Source of the DNA: Halobellus ruber
GTDB lineage: Archaea > Halobacteriota > Halobacteria > Halobacteriales > Haloferacaceae
DNA: 64,000 bases
Assembly: GCF_014212355.1 (NCBI RefSeq)
Contig: NZ_JACKXD010000002.1
Span: 248,001-312,000, forward strand
Direction: 5' to 3'
The notes under the pieces are model-generated. The model was not told where the DNA came from and made no database searches. It saw nothing but the letters and a program-made list of their open reading frames with translations. The position numbers and the translations under genes were made by a program. Shown piece by piece: positions 1 through 8,534 of this stretch (positions are counted from its first letter, which is position 1; each line of letters begins with the position of its first letter).

Positions 1-753
1 GTGGTCGTGTTCGTACCGTCCGAGATCCACCTGTGCGGTGCCGGAAAAGCCCGCCACGTCGAAGACGTCGCCGAGGGTTCCGACTTCGAGTCCCCACCGT
101 CGCGGCATCCGGATCCGGCGGGCCGTCGCGGCGGTGGCGGCGAACTCCCCCGCCAGGGCGTAGCGGAACGAGTCGAGGTACTGCAGGAACGGTTCGGGAT
201 GGGCGTCGAGCAGCGTCCGCACCAGCGGGACGTAGAACAGCCGGAACAGCCGGCCGTAGAGCCGCTCGTTCTCCACGCGGGCGTAGTACCCCTTCGAGAA
301 CTCGTAGCCCCGTCCCAGCGGGAACAACAGCCGGCGGACGAACGACTCGTCGTAGGTGGTCGTGTCGGCGTCGTGGACGACGACGAACTCCGAGTCGGCG
401 GCGCGGCCGACCCCCAGCCACACGTCGCGGCCCTTCCCGCGGGCGCCGTCGAGCCCGGCGTCGGCCAGCAGGTCGGTCACCCGCGGGCCGTCACACCACA
501 GGAGCTCGATCCGGAGGTCGTACGTCGCGAGCCACTCGCGGACCGGGCCGACCCGCTCTGCGGGGGCTCGAAGCGGGATCACCACCCGGTCGGGACCGAG
601 ACGCTCCAGCGTCCGGAGGACCCGACTCGCCGCCTCGCTCAGGCAGTCGCGCTCCGCCATCGGGATCACCACCGCCGCGCGGTCGACCGGCGCGGCCGGC
701 ACCGGGTCGGCGAGGTCGTGGAGCGTCGCGACCCGGCCTTGCACGTACTCCAT
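1..753 (-). CDS. Glucosyl-3-phosphoglycerate synthase-like glycosyltransferase (C-terminus cut by window edge)
   Basis: Starts at an ATG on the minus strand (MEYVQGRVATLHDL) and runs off the left edge, so at least 251 residues are present. It shows an early Rossmann-like stretch (AAVVIPMAERD), an acidic metal/nucleotide-sugar motif DAD at about residues 128-130 (VVVHDADTTTYD), and later RRWGLEVG near the cut end. These match GpgS/MpgS-type transferases, which move a sugar from NDP-sugar to 3-phosphoglycerate to make compatible solutes or their precursors in the cytosol. The specific sugar cannot be told from the sequence. A general GT-A glycosyltransferase is the alternative. The 162 bases between it and the next gene hold no gene. 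Confidence 0.75.
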   Translation of the reverse strand, partial: MEYVQGRVATLHDLADPVPAAPVDRAAVVIPMAERDCLSEAASRVLRTLERLGPDRVVIPLRAPAERVGPVREWLATYDLRIELLWCDGPRVTDLLADAGLDGARGKGRDVWLGVGRAADSEFVVVHDADTTTYDESFVRRLLFPLGRGYEFSKGYYARVENERLYGRLFRLFYVPLVRTLLDAHPEPFLQYLDSFRYALAGEFAATAATARRIRMPRRWGLEVGTLGDVFDVAGFSGTAQVDLGRYEHDH

Positions 754-915
754 CTACCTCCCCTGGGAGCGGGGTGATGAAAAGTTCGCGGGTTGCGGCG
801 CGTATACTCCTCGAATAAGAGGTTTGTGGCCGGGAATCCGCCGAGGGACGATTTCGGCCCTCCTCCGAGGTTCGGCCCGGCCGCGACGACGCGGTCGGCC
901 GCGCAGCGGGGCCCG

Positions 916-2079
916 CTACTGTGGCAGCCGCCCCCGCCGCTGGAGTACCGCCGCACCCAGGACCACGACGCCGAGCCCGAGCGCCAGCCGGGTGAATACG
1001 AGGTCGTAGGCCAGCCCGGTCTCCCGGAGCGCGCCGACAGCCGACGACCCCGTCGCCTGGACCGTCATCATCCCCGCGGAGTACCAGGCGTACGCGCTCG
1101 CCCGCGAGTCGTCCGGGAGCGCGTCCAGGAGGTACGTGTCGATAGCCGGGAACACGCTGTGGATGACGAAGCCGATCGCGGCGGTCAGCACGAGGATAGC
1201 GGCGAGGCCGCGAGCGACAGTCAAAAGCAGGAGACAGCCCGCAAACGACGCGATGGTCGCGAGCAGGTACGGCACCCGCGGCAGTCGGTCGGCCAGCCGC
1301 CCCGACACGAAAAACGCCGGGACGCCCGCGGCGAAGACGACCGTCAGCAGGTTTCGCGCGGTCGCGGGGTCGAGCCCCTTGGTGCTCATGTACAGCTCGT
1401 AGAAGTTGAACAGCCCCTGCCAGACGAAGCCGGTGGTCCCGACGACCGCGACGCCGACGGCGAGGATCCGCCACTCCGCGCGGGCCGCCCCGAGGATGTC
1501 GGTGTCCTCGGTGCCCGCGTCGGGGAGATCGGTCGCTCGCGCGGCGAAAAACAACGCGACCGTCGCGGCCGCGGCAACGACCGAGACACAGACGAAGACG
1601 ACGCGCCAGTCAGCGAACAGCGTCAGGATCAGGGTGACGAAGGGAGCAGCGGCGACGGCGGCGACCTGCGCCGACATCCCGTGGACGCCCATCGCCCACC
1701 CCACGCGTCCGGGGTAGAGCTCGCTTATCAGCGGGTTGGCGGCCACGAAGTACGCCCCCGACGCCAGCCCCATCAGGAGCGCCCCGGCCCCGACCATCGC
1801 GATCGACGTCGCGTTCGCGAGGAACGCCGCCGCCCCGGTGAGGATCCCGCCGGTCGCGAGGATCACGTGATGACGCGGCACCCGCGTGAGAACCCACCCG
1901 GTCGGGAGCCGGAGGGCGGCGCTACCGAGCCACGCCAGGGTCGCGATCAGCCCCGCGGTCCCCTCGCCGATCGAGAACACCGCGATGAACTCCTGGAGCA
2001 GCGGCGCGAAGATCACCCTCGCGAGGTTGACGAGGAGAACCATCGAGCAGAGCGTTCCGAACAGACGCCCCCGGGACAC
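916..2079 (-). CDS. MFS transporter
   Basis: A 387-residue protein made almost entirely of hydrophobic helices (about 12), with the short basic/acidic loops typical of the major facilitator superfamily, for example RLPTGWVLTRVPRHH after the second helix and RLADRLPRVPYL in the second half. The start is GTG (VSRGRLFGTL), which lies just before the first helix, so an internal ATG at residue 13 would cut into that helix. The substrate cannot be inferred. It is transcribed away from the zinc-finger gene at 2170, with a short divergent promoter region between them. Confidence 0.85.
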   Translation of the reverse strand: MSRGRLFGTLCSMVLLVNLARVIFAPLLQEFIAVFSIGEGTAGLIATLAWLGSAALRLPTGWVLTRVPRHHVILATGGILTGAAAFLANATSIAMVGAGALLMGLASGAYFVAANPLISELYPGRVGWAMGVHGMSAQVAAVAAAPFVTLILTLFADWRVVFVCVSVVAAAATVALFFAARATDLPDAGTEDTDILGAARAEWRILAVGVAVVGTTGFVWQGLFNFYELYMSTKGLDPATARNLLTVVFAAGVPAFFVSGRLADRLPRVPYLLATIASFAGCLLLLTVARGLAAILVLTAAIGFVIHSVFPAIDTYLLDALPDDSRASAYAWYSAGMMTVQATGSSAVGALRETGLAYDLVFTRLALGLGVVVLGAAVLQRRGRLPQ

Positions 2080-2169
2080 GGCCGGGCTTCGCCGCGGGAC
2101 CGTTCAACAGTTGCGATCCGTCCCCGCCCGGTGCCGGGCTTTTTGTCCTCCGGTCCCGACGGTGGGGGT

Positions 2170-2340
2170 ATGAAGACCACACGGAAGGGGCTCCGGGAGG
2201 GTGAACTGGAGAAGGACACCTACGAACGGCTGAACTGCGCCGAGTGTGGCGAGTCGCTGCAGACGAGAAACGACCCCGACGAGGTGTTCAGCGTCAGGCA
2301 GTGTCCGGAGTGCGGCACCGAGTGGAAGGAACTCCGGTAG
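2170..2340 (+). CDS. HVO_0758-type small zinc finger protein
   Basis: A 56-residue protein with two CxxC knuckles (CAEC at residues 23-26 and CPEC at 45-48), forming one zinc ribbon. The N-terminus MKTTRKGLREGELEKDTYER and the spacing match the conserved haloarchaeal small zinc finger family I know as HVO_0758. The function is unknown. Such one-domain zinc ribbons often bind nucleic acid or protein partners. ATG is the only sensible start, 90 bases downstream of the divergent MFS gene start. Confidence 0.8.
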   Translation: MKTTRKGLREGELEKDTYERLNCAECGESLQTRNDPDEVFSVRQCPECGTEWKELR

Positions 2341-2430
2341 CCGACGGAGCCGGCGACCGCGATCCGGCAGCGGTGGACGTTGCGATCGACTACTTCTCCC
2401 CGACGGTATCGGCGGGTACGATTGTGCCGC

Positions 2431-3525
2431 TCACTCGAAGACGGCGTCGAACGCCCGCGCCCCGAGCGGCTCGAACGTCCCCGCGGCGACGTTTTCGGGG
2501 ACGTGCGCCGGCGAACTCGTCCCGACCAGGGCGACCGTCACCCCGGGGGCGCTCCGGGCGAAGTTGATCGCCCTCTGTGCGGGGGTGTCGCCGCGCAACT
2601 CCGCGTCGACCGCCGGCGGGATCGACGCCGCGAGCGATCCCTGCGCGAGCGTCGCGCTCGCGACGACGTCGAGGCCAACAGCCTGGGCGTATTCGAGCGC
2701 ACTCGCGTCCCGCTCGTCCGTGGGGTGGCGGTGCGCTTCGACGGTCACCGCGTCCGCCATCGTGACGTTGAACGGCAGTTGCACCGCGATCAGCCCGTGG
2801 TCGTCGGCGCCGACCGAGTCGGCTGCGGCCCGCGCGCGGCTGACGACCTCGGGCAGCGAGAGGTACGCCTCGTGGTCGCGGGGGACGCGGAACGCCTCCC
2901 AGGTGGCGACGCCGTACCCCCCGATGTCGCCCGCGGCCCGCCGGCGCTCTAAGCCCTCGAAGGCGGCTTCCAGTCGGTCGTAGACCGCCGCACGCCCTCC
3001 GGTCCGGAGCTGCGTCTCGGGGTTGTGGACGTAGTAGCAGTCCACCGTATCGAGGCCGAGGTTCGAAAGCGACCGGTCGAGCATCGCGTCCAGAAACTCC
3101 GGCGTCATCGCGTGGCTCCCGGCGGCGAGGTCCGCGGCGTCGACGAGCCCGGTGTCGAGGAACTCCGAGCGGACGTACGCGCTCGGGTCCGCCGGCCGCG
3201 ACTCCTCGAACGGGACGAACCCGCCCTTCGTGGCGACGACGACGTCCCGGCGGTCGACGTCGGCGCGGTCGAGCGCCTCGCCGACCACCCGCTCGCTCCG
3301 CTGATACCGGTAGTTGATCGCGGTGTCGACGAGGTTGATCCCGCTTTCGAGCGCCTCGACGATCGACTCCCGGTAGCGGCGGTCACACTCGTCTGTCGGG
3401 TCGCCGAGGTAGGTTCCGAGGCCAACGCTCGAAACCACCCCGGGCCCGAACCGCCGGAAGTAGGTCCGCGCGAACGCGTCGCCGAAGCGGTCGCGGTAGC
3501 CCCAGGTCCCGCCACGCGTCGCCAT
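2431..3525 (-). CDS. Aldo/keto reductase
   Basis: The protein is 364 residues from ATG (MATRGGTWGYRD). Family marks are VGLGTYLGDP near residue 34, the DTAINYRYQRSE segment (catalytic Asp and Tyr of the TIM barrel), VVVATKGGF (catalytic Lys region), and the C-terminal ALVGTSSPAHVPEN that closes over NADP(H). The histidine after the third strand is in CYYVHNPE. It probably reduces an aldehyde or ketone in the cytosol with NAD(P)H; the substrate is unknown. A longer upstream reading to 3813 overlaps the next gene and lacks family similarity, so ATG 3525 was chosen. Confidence 0.85.
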   Translation of the reverse strand: MATRGGTWGYRDRFGDAFARTYFRRFGPGVVSSVGLGTYLGDPTDECDRRYRESIVEALESGINLVDTAINYRYQRSERVVGEALDRADVDRRDVVVATKGGFVPFEESRPADPSAYVRSEFLDTGLVDAADLAAGSHAMTPEFLDAMLDRSLSNLGLDTVDCYYVHNPETQLRTGGRAAVYDRLEAAFEGLERRRAAGDIGGYGVATWEAFRVPRDHEAYLSLPEVVSRARAAADSVGADDHGLIAVQLPFNVTMADAVTVEAHRHPTDERDASALEYAQAVGLDVVASATLAQGSLAASIPPAVDAELRGDTPAQRAINFARSAPGVTVALVGTSSPAHVPENVAAGTFEPLGARAFDAVFE

Positions 3526-3578
3526 ACCCGACCCTCGGCGGCCGGCGCACAAAAGCCCCCGGCCGTGGGTCGCGCCAG

Positions 3579-4760
3579 TCAGATCTCGCCGGCCATCGCA
3601 TCGAAGAGCCGTTCCCGGAGACCGTCCCGGGGGACCGTCTCCCTCGCGACGGTTTTGATCGCGCCGTCCCGCAGCGACAGTCGGCCGCCACCCATCCGGG
3701 CGTGGCCGCCTGCCGACGCCTCCCGGAGCACTGACACCGCCGAGTCCAGGGTGTCGCCCATGTGGACGCGGTCGTCGCGGGACCGTCCCGACAGGTGGAT
3801 GGTTCCGTCGCACTCCCCGAGGACGACGACCGCGGTGACGCCCTCGAGTTGGACGAGTTCGTCCGCGGCTTGCGGGATGGCGTCGACGTTCGAGAGCCGG
3901 CCGACGTCGCTCACGGCGAAGGGGCCGCGGACCTCCCGGCCGGCGATCGCGCGGGCCTTCAGCTCCAGCACCTCGGTCGACACCTCGGGGTTTGCGATCC
4001 GGTCGAGCCGATCCTCGTCGATGCCCGGATAGACGTAGCCCGCGGCGGCGAAGTCCGCGGCGGAACAGCCGCTCGTCAGTCGGTTGGTGTCGGTCAGGAT
4101 CCCGTAGAGCAGCCCGGTCGCCACCGTCGAGGGGACGGTGTAGTCGCTGCCGACCTCGCTTTCGTGTTTGGCCGGCGGGACCGGCTCGGCGCCGACGTCG
4201 TCGAAGTACTCGCCGACGATGCTCGACGCCGCGCCGTAGTCGGTGCGGACGTCGGTGAACGCCTCCCCCGACCCCTCGCCGGGGTGGTGGTCGACGACCG
4301 CAAACGGGAGCACGCTGTCGGCGCCCGCAAAGCCCCGCGGCTCGTTGTGGTCCACCAGCACTACGTGCTCTGCTGTCACATCGCTGACGTGTTCGATCGG
4401 CTCGACGTCGACATCCAGGACGGTCCGGAACGCCCGGTTCTCCTGGTGGCGGATCTGCCCGGGGTACTGGAGCTGCGCCTCGGTATCGACCTGCTCGGCG
4501 AGGCTCGCGACCCCCATCCCGGTCGCCATCGCGTCGGGGTCGGGGTTGGGATGGAGGAGGACCGTCACCTCGTCGAGTCCCGACAGCGCCTCCAGAAACC
4601 GCGTGCCCCGCGGGCGGGTGAACCGACGGATGGCGTACAGCCCGACCACGAGAGCCACGAGCCCCACGAGCACCGCGGCTGCGACCTCCGGGTTCGCGAG
4701 GGCCATCGAGAGCAGCCGGTTGAGTACGCCCGACCCGAACTCGGGAAGCGCCACGCCCAT
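3579..4760 (-). CDS. Membrane-anchored DHH-family phosphoesterase
   Basis: A 393-residue protein. Residues about 27-45 form one membrane helix (AAAVLVGLVALVVGLYAI). The DHH domain follows, with HPNPDPDA (residues 70-77), LVDHN (135-139) and the signature DHHPG (157-161), then a DHHA1-like substrate domain ending near GGHARMGGGRLSL. The aspartates and histidines bind the two metals that hydrolyse phosphodiester bonds. Relatives cleave oligonucleotides or cyclic dinucleotides. The membrane anchor recalls GdpP-type cyclic dinucleotide phosphodiesterases, but no GGDEF or PAS part is present, so the substrate is open. Confidence 0.85.
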   Translation of the reverse strand: MGVALPEFGSGVLNRLLSMALANPEVAAAVLVGLVALVVGLYAIRRFTRPRGTRFLEALSGLDEVTVLLHPNPDPDAMATGMGVASLAEQVDTEAQLQYPGQIRHQENRAFRTVLDVDVEPIEHVSDVTAEHVVLVDHNEPRGFAGADSVLPFAVVDHHPGEGSGEAFTDVRTDYGAASSIVGEYFDDVGAEPVPPAKHESEVGSDYTVPSTVATGLLYGILTDTNRLTSGCSAADFAAAGYVYPGIDEDRLDRIANPEVSTEVLELKARAIAGREVRGPFAVSDVGRLSNVDAIPQAADELVQLEGVTAVVVLGECDGTIHLSGRSRDDRVHMGDTLDSAVSVLREASAGGHARMGGGRLSLRDGAIKTVARETVPRDGLRERLFDAMAGEI

Positions 4761-4900
4761 ACGTCCCCCCTCAGGGTGCTCCCCTATGAATATTCCCTCC
4801 TTTCACACGGTCTCACTCGCTCGATAACTCCCTCTGAACCGGTTATAGGATACGAAGCCGGCGTTCGGTCTTTATTTACCGGACCGGAATACGGAACGAA

Positions 4901-5812
4901 CTATGCGCCGTCCGCGTCCGTTCCCGAGCGGTACGCCTCGATTGCCGTCCGGTAGCCCTCCCGGTAGGTCGGGTACGCGAACTCGTACCCCAGATCCCGC
5001 AGCCGGGCGTTCGAGCACCGTTTGCTCGTCTCGATCCGGCGGCGTGCCGCCGCCGACAGCTCCGGATCGGCCAGCCGCTCCTCGGTGGTCCGTTTCGGCG
5101 GGGCGTCGACGCCGCATTCGGCGGCCAGCCAATCGGCGAACGCCCACTTGTCGACGGGTTCGTCGTCGACGACGAGCACGACCTCGCCGCGGGCGTGGTC
5201 GGCGTCGAGCAGGAACGCCACTGCCCCAGCCGCGTCGTCGCGGTGGACCATGTTCAGGTAGCCCTCGGTGACCGGGCCCTCCAAGTACCGGTCCAGCCGG
5301 TAGCGGCCGGGGCCGTACAGTCCCGCAAAGCGGGCGACCGTGCCGTCGATCCCGGCGTCGGCGGCCTCCTCGGTCGCGACCCGTTCGGCCGTCGCGAGCA
5401 CGCGGGTCTTCTCCGTCCGCGGATCGAGCGGCGTTCCCTCGTCGACGACGGCGCCATCGTGGTCGCCGTAGACGCCCGTCGAGGAGGTGTAGACGAGGCG
5501 TTCCGGCGGCGACGCCCGGTCGGCGTACGCCGCGACGACGTTCCGGAGCCCCTCGACGTAGACCTCGCGGGCGGCATCGGCCCCGCGACCGCCGGAACTG
5601 GCGGCGAACACGACCCACTCGGCGTCGGGGAGCTCCGCCAGGGAGTCGGGGTCGGTGGCGTCGGCGCGGCACGCCTCAAGCCCGGCGGCCTCGACCGCGT
5701 CGAGACCGGCGTCGGAGCGACGGACGCCCACCACGTCGTGGCCGGCATCGCGGAGTCGCCGGCCGAGTTCGAGGCCGACGTAGCCGCAGCCGACGATGAC
5801 GGTCCGGGCCAT
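4901..5812 (-). CDS. NAD-dependent epimerase/dehydratase family protein
   Basis: A 303-residue extended-SDR protein. The N-terminus MARTVIVGCGYVGLELGRRL carries the GxGxxG-type dinucleotide site, followed by the VVGVRRSDAG strand, VFAASS, and TSSTGVYGDH (SSTGVYG, where extended SDRs carry the catalytic Ser/Thr and Tyr). The usual YxxxK pair is not obvious, as in atypical SDRs such as YeeZ-like proteins. It should bind NAD(P). The substrate is unknown. Its ATG overlaps the stop of the upstream gene by one base (TGATG), so the two are probably co-translated. Confidence 0.75.
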   Translation of the reverse strand: MARTVIVGCGYVGLELGRRLRDAGHDVVGVRRSDAGLDAVEAAGLEACRADATDPDSLAELPDAEWVVFAASSGGRGADAAREVYVEGLRNVVAAYADRASPPERLVYTSSTGVYGDHDGAVVDEGTPLDPRTEKTRVLATAERVATEEAADAGIDGTVARFAGLYGPGRYRLDRYLEGPVTEGYLNMVHRDDAAGAVAFLLDADHARGEVVLVVDDEPVDKWAFADWLAAECGVDAPPKRTTEERLADPELSAAARRRIETSKRCSNARLRDLGYEFAYPTYREGYRTAIEAYRSGTDADGA

Positions 5813-6243
5813 CAGCCGTCGTTTCGCGCCGCGAGAAAGCGGTGAATCGCGGCGAGCTGTGCGAGCGTCATCCCCGTCCGCCCTTCCAGCGCCTGCTGGA
5901 CCTCCTGGCCCGAGAGGTCGAGATCGACGCTGGCCGCGAGGGTGTCGACGTCGACGACGCCGGTGGTCATCGCCATCAGGAGGTGATCGCGGAGTTCCAA
6001 GACGATCGACTCGGCGTCCGGACGGTCGTCGTCGAGCGCGAGGACGGCTGCGGCGTCCTCGACCGAGAGGTCTGGCACCGGCCCCTCGGCGAGCGCCCGG
6101 ACCCGATCGGGGTCGACCCCGGATTCGGCGGCCGCCGTCTCCGCGCCGACCGCGTCGACGACGCTTCTGAGCTGTGTTTCGTAGGCTTCGCGCAACGCGT
6201 CCGGCGTGAGGTCGCCGGGATCGTCCGCCGCGTCGTAGAGCAT
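5812..6243 (-). CDS. DUF5791-like conserved haloarchaeal protein
   Basis: A 143-residue soluble, helical, acidic protein (MLYDAADDPGDLTPDALREA). I recognise the pattern as the haloarchaeal family DUF5791 from its N-terminus and the repeated ALAEG/AAVLALDD helices. The function is unknown. Residues 112-137 (SGQEVQQALEGRTGMTLAQL) could be a small helix-turn-helix-like segment, but that is inference. It is the upstream partner of the epimerase, with a one-base overlap. Confidence 0.65.
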   Translation of the reverse strand: MLYDAADDPGDLTPDALREAYETQLRSVVDAVGAETAAAESGVDPDRVRALAEGPVPDLSVEDAAAVLALDDDRPDAESIVLELRDHLLMAMTTGVVDVDTLAASVDLDLSGQEVQQALEGRTGMTLAQLAAIHRFLAARNDG

Positions 6244-6448
6244 AGTTCACGGATGGCCGCCGACGGTCATTACACGTTCGGTCGACTCCGGGGGTCTGGT
6301 GGCCACCCCTGATCCGCCAGCCCTCCACCCCGGGACCGCCCGCGCTGGGATCGGCTTCCGGGCGTCCTCGACCTCGGTCGCCCGCCCGCCGTCGGCCGAC
6401 CTCCCGATCGACGGTAACACGTATGACCGTCGAACCCGAGACGACGGT

Positions 6449-6691
6449 GTGAGCGACGAACCCGACGACACGACACCGGAGGAACTGACGGACGAACTCG
6501 AACCGAACGACCTCGGGCCGGCGGGGCTGGCGGCCGCCGGCTCGGTTCTGCTTGCGCTGTACTACTACTACGTTCGCGGGGAGAAACAGCGCGGGCAGTT
6601 CATCGGGCTGTGGCCCGCGACGATCCTTGGCCTCGCGTCGTACCTCAAGCTGGACGACATCGCGAGCCGGTTCGACGAGACGGACGGCTGA
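6449..6691 (+). CDS. Small membrane protein, unknown
   Basis: An 80-residue protein from GTG (VSDEPDDTTPEELTDELE). The acidic N-terminal tail of about 25 residues is followed by one clear membrane helix (GPAGLAAAGSVLLALYYYYV), a short charged loop RGEKQRGQ, and a second weaker helix (FIGLWPATILGLASYL). A longer reading frame opens upstream at 6299, but that part is basic and low in family character, so the GTG was preferred. No function is assigned. Confidence 0.55.
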   Translation: MSDEPDDTTPEELTDELEPNDLGPAGLAAAGSVLLALYYYYVRGEKQRGQFIGLWPATILGLASYLKLDDIASRFDETDG

Positions 6692-6776
6692 TCGGCTGCG
6701 ACCGCGGCGCGGGCCGCGCGTCCCTCTGTTATCTCTTCGCAGCCGTCGGCTCGTGCGGTGTACGTACGGCGCGTCG

Positions 6777-7544
6777 CTACTGCTCCGCCGTCGGCGCCGA
6801 ACACCGGAGACACAGCACGTGGCTTTCGATCCAGTTCACGTCGGTCGACCCGCAGGCCGGACATCGGTGGTGATCGGTGTCGTACTCGGTCGTCCCCCGC
6901 GGCGCCGCGAGGTGGCCCTCGTCGGCGACCCGCTCGACCAGCGACCGGAACCGCCGGCGCTTGTACGACGCCCGCGCCGCGAGGAACGCCCCCGGATCGG
7001 CGGGGTCCGAGCCGTGGAGGTCACCCCACTCGACCGCGATCTCGCCGTTCGCGGGGCCGCGTGCGACCTGTTTCAGCGGGGCGGCGGCGGCCTGAAACAG
7101 CGGCGTCGTCGCCCACTCACGCGGGTCGTCGATCTCGGGGCCGGCGTTGCGGTAGGCGTCGGCGGCGGCCTCGTACGCCGCCGCGACGCCGTCGAGCCCG
7201 CCCGCCGCGCGGAAGTCGCCGACGAACTCCAGGAAGCACGCCCGCTGTACCGGGTGGTCGGCGACGGCTGCCAGCTCCTCGGCGTCGGCGACGCCCGCAA
7301 CGCCCCGGCGGGTCGCTCGCGCGTCGTGGCCGGCGACCCGGTAGGAGACCGCGGCGGTCACCTGGTGGGCGAGGCCCGTCCCGACCCACCCGTGGTCGCC
7401 GATGTCGAAGGTCTCGATCCCCGGACGGGGGTCGGCCAGCACCCGCCACCCGGCTCTGGTGTACTCGTTGCCCGCGGTGACGTACTCGCCGTCGGCGAGC
7501 GCCACGACGGCCGCCTCGCGGTGTCCGGCGTCCTGCGTGTTCAT
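6777..7544 (-). CDS. Conserved haloarchaeal protein with C-terminal zinc ribbon
   Basis: A 255-residue protein from ATG (MNTQDAGHREAAVVALADGE). The N-terminal 160 residues are alanine-rich helix pairs that look TPR-like (for example YVTAGNEYTRAGWRVL). The C-terminus carries one zinc ribbon, CPACGSTDV followed about 12 residues later by CLRC. Such fusions are frequent in haloarchaea and their role is not known. A protein-protein scaffold is plausible. The stop lies 85 bases from the end of the facing small membrane protein gene. Confidence 0.65.
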   Translation of the reverse strand: MNTQDAGHREAAVVALADGEYVTAGNEYTRAGWRVLADPRPGIETFDIGDHGWVGTGLAHQVTAAVSYRVAGHDARATRRGVAGVADAEELAAVADHPVQRACFLEFVGDFRAAGGLDGVAAAYEAAADAYRNAGPEIDDPREWATTPLFQAAAAPLKQVARGPANGEIAVEWGDLHGSDPADPGAFLAARASYKRRRFRSLVERVADEGHLAAPRGTTEYDTDHHRCPACGSTDVNWIESHVLCLRCSAPTAEQ

Positions 7545-7551
7545 ACGCCGG

Positions 7552-8424
7552 TTACGGGCCGTCCACACTCAAGGGTGTCGTGCCGCGGTCCCCGCGGCGA
7601 TCGGCCGCCGACCGAACCTCCTCACCGAGCACCCCCATCTCGAACCCCGGACTGTAATGGACGACCGGCTTCCCATCCGGCGCGGGGAGCCCGGCGGCCT
7701 CGAAGAGGGTGTTCCCGCGGACCGTCGCGTCCACGGGCCGAAGCTTCCAGGGGTCGCGGTCGATCCGACCGACGATCGTCCCGGCTCGGTCGGCGCCGGC
7801 CGTCCGCAGGGCCGCCGCGCCGCCGGCCTCCGCCGCCGGGAGGAAGTACCGGTAGCGTTCGATACAGAACCCCGCGAGACTGCCGGGCTCGGCGCGGTAC
7901 CGCTCGCCCTCGGGGCGGTATCTGGCCTGGAAGACGGCCGCCGATCCCTCCCCCTCGCGGCGGCTTCGGAAGGTGATCCGGCCGTCGCGACGGGTCAGCC
8001 GCATCCGGGCGTGGTGGAACGGCAGCCCGAAGACGCCGCGTCCCGCCGCCGCGGCGGCCCGGTGGCCGGTATCGAGCGACAGGAAATAGACGCCGTCGTC
8101 GCCGTCGCGGGTGACGTAGGTCCGGAAGTTCAACTGCGGGACCCCACGCTCCAGTGCCGCGCGCAGGCGGAGCGACCCCGGCGCGGCCGACCGGTTCTCA
8201 TACTGTCGGCTATAGTCCCGTGACGGATTTCGACACCCCGGGGTGTCGAAAATCTTCAGGTAGTTATAGCCAACAGTATCAAGCGCCAGGGCGCTCACCC
8301 ACGCCGACCCCTCGAAGGTGTCGACCGCGAGGTCTGCCGGCAGCAGGGCGTCGACCGCTTCGGGATCGAGTGGCCAGTGCGCGAACAGCACGTCCGATCC
8401 GACCACGGTGAAACGCGGCGGCAT
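7552..8424 (-). CDS. DUF2071 (YqjF-like) protein with an in-frame palindromic insertion
   Basis: A 290-residue protein. FAHWPLDPEAVDALLP at the N-terminus, QLNFRTYV, FYxSLDT-like FLSLDTG and the late PVVHYSPGFEMGV are marks of the DUF2071/YqjF family, which has an acetoacetate-decarboxylase-like fold and unknown activity. Between WVSALAL and QYENRS there are about 27 extra residues (DTVGYNYLKIFDTPGC and what follows) that do not belong to the family. They are encoded exactly by the 80-bp palindrome at 8200-8279. The insertion keeps the reading frame, so the gene may still be functional. The stop lies 7 bases from the start of the gene at 7544, so the two may form one operon. Confidence 0.75.
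   Translation of the reverse strand: MPPRFTVVGSDVLFAHWPLDPEAVDALLPADLAVDTFEGSAWVSALALDTVGYNYLKIFDTPGCRNPSRDYSRQYENRSAAPGSLRLRAALERGVPQLNFRTYVTRDGDDGVYFLSLDTGHRAAAAAGRGVFGLPFHHARMRLTRRDGRITFRSRREGEGSAAVFQARYRPEGERYRAEPGSLAGFCIERYRYFLPAAEAGGAAALRTAGADRAGTIVGRIDRDPWKLRPVDATVRGNTLFEAAGLPAPDGKPVVHYSPGFEMGVLGEEVRSAADRRGDRGTTPLSVDGP
8200..8279. repeat. 80-bp palindromic element inserted in frame in the DUF2071 gene
   Basis: The two 40-base arms agree at 31 of 40 positions when one is reverse-complemented. The outer 15 bases (ATACTGTCGGCTATA against ATACTGTTGGCTATA) differ once, and the inner 12 bases are identical, with an 18-base perfect centre at 8231-8248. Such an element could extrude a long hairpin. 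No target duplication longer than one base is visible. The right arm recurs at 16787-16826 with 37 of 40 identical bases. Confidence 0.8.
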
Positions 8425-8534
8425 CGGCCGTCAGGTAGGGAGCGGTCCCACTTAACACCCGTCGCGCTGTCGCACCGACCCCGAGCCGGCGCCGGAGAGT
8501 CGGGACCGTCCGTCGATCTGTGTGGGTAGCGCGG

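Noticed and set aside
491-1474. Long minus-strand frame overlapping the glycosyltransferase and MFS genes
   Set aside because: Arginine-rich composition typical of a wrong frame in GC-rich DNA; the MFS and glycosyltransferase frames explain the region with clear family motifs.
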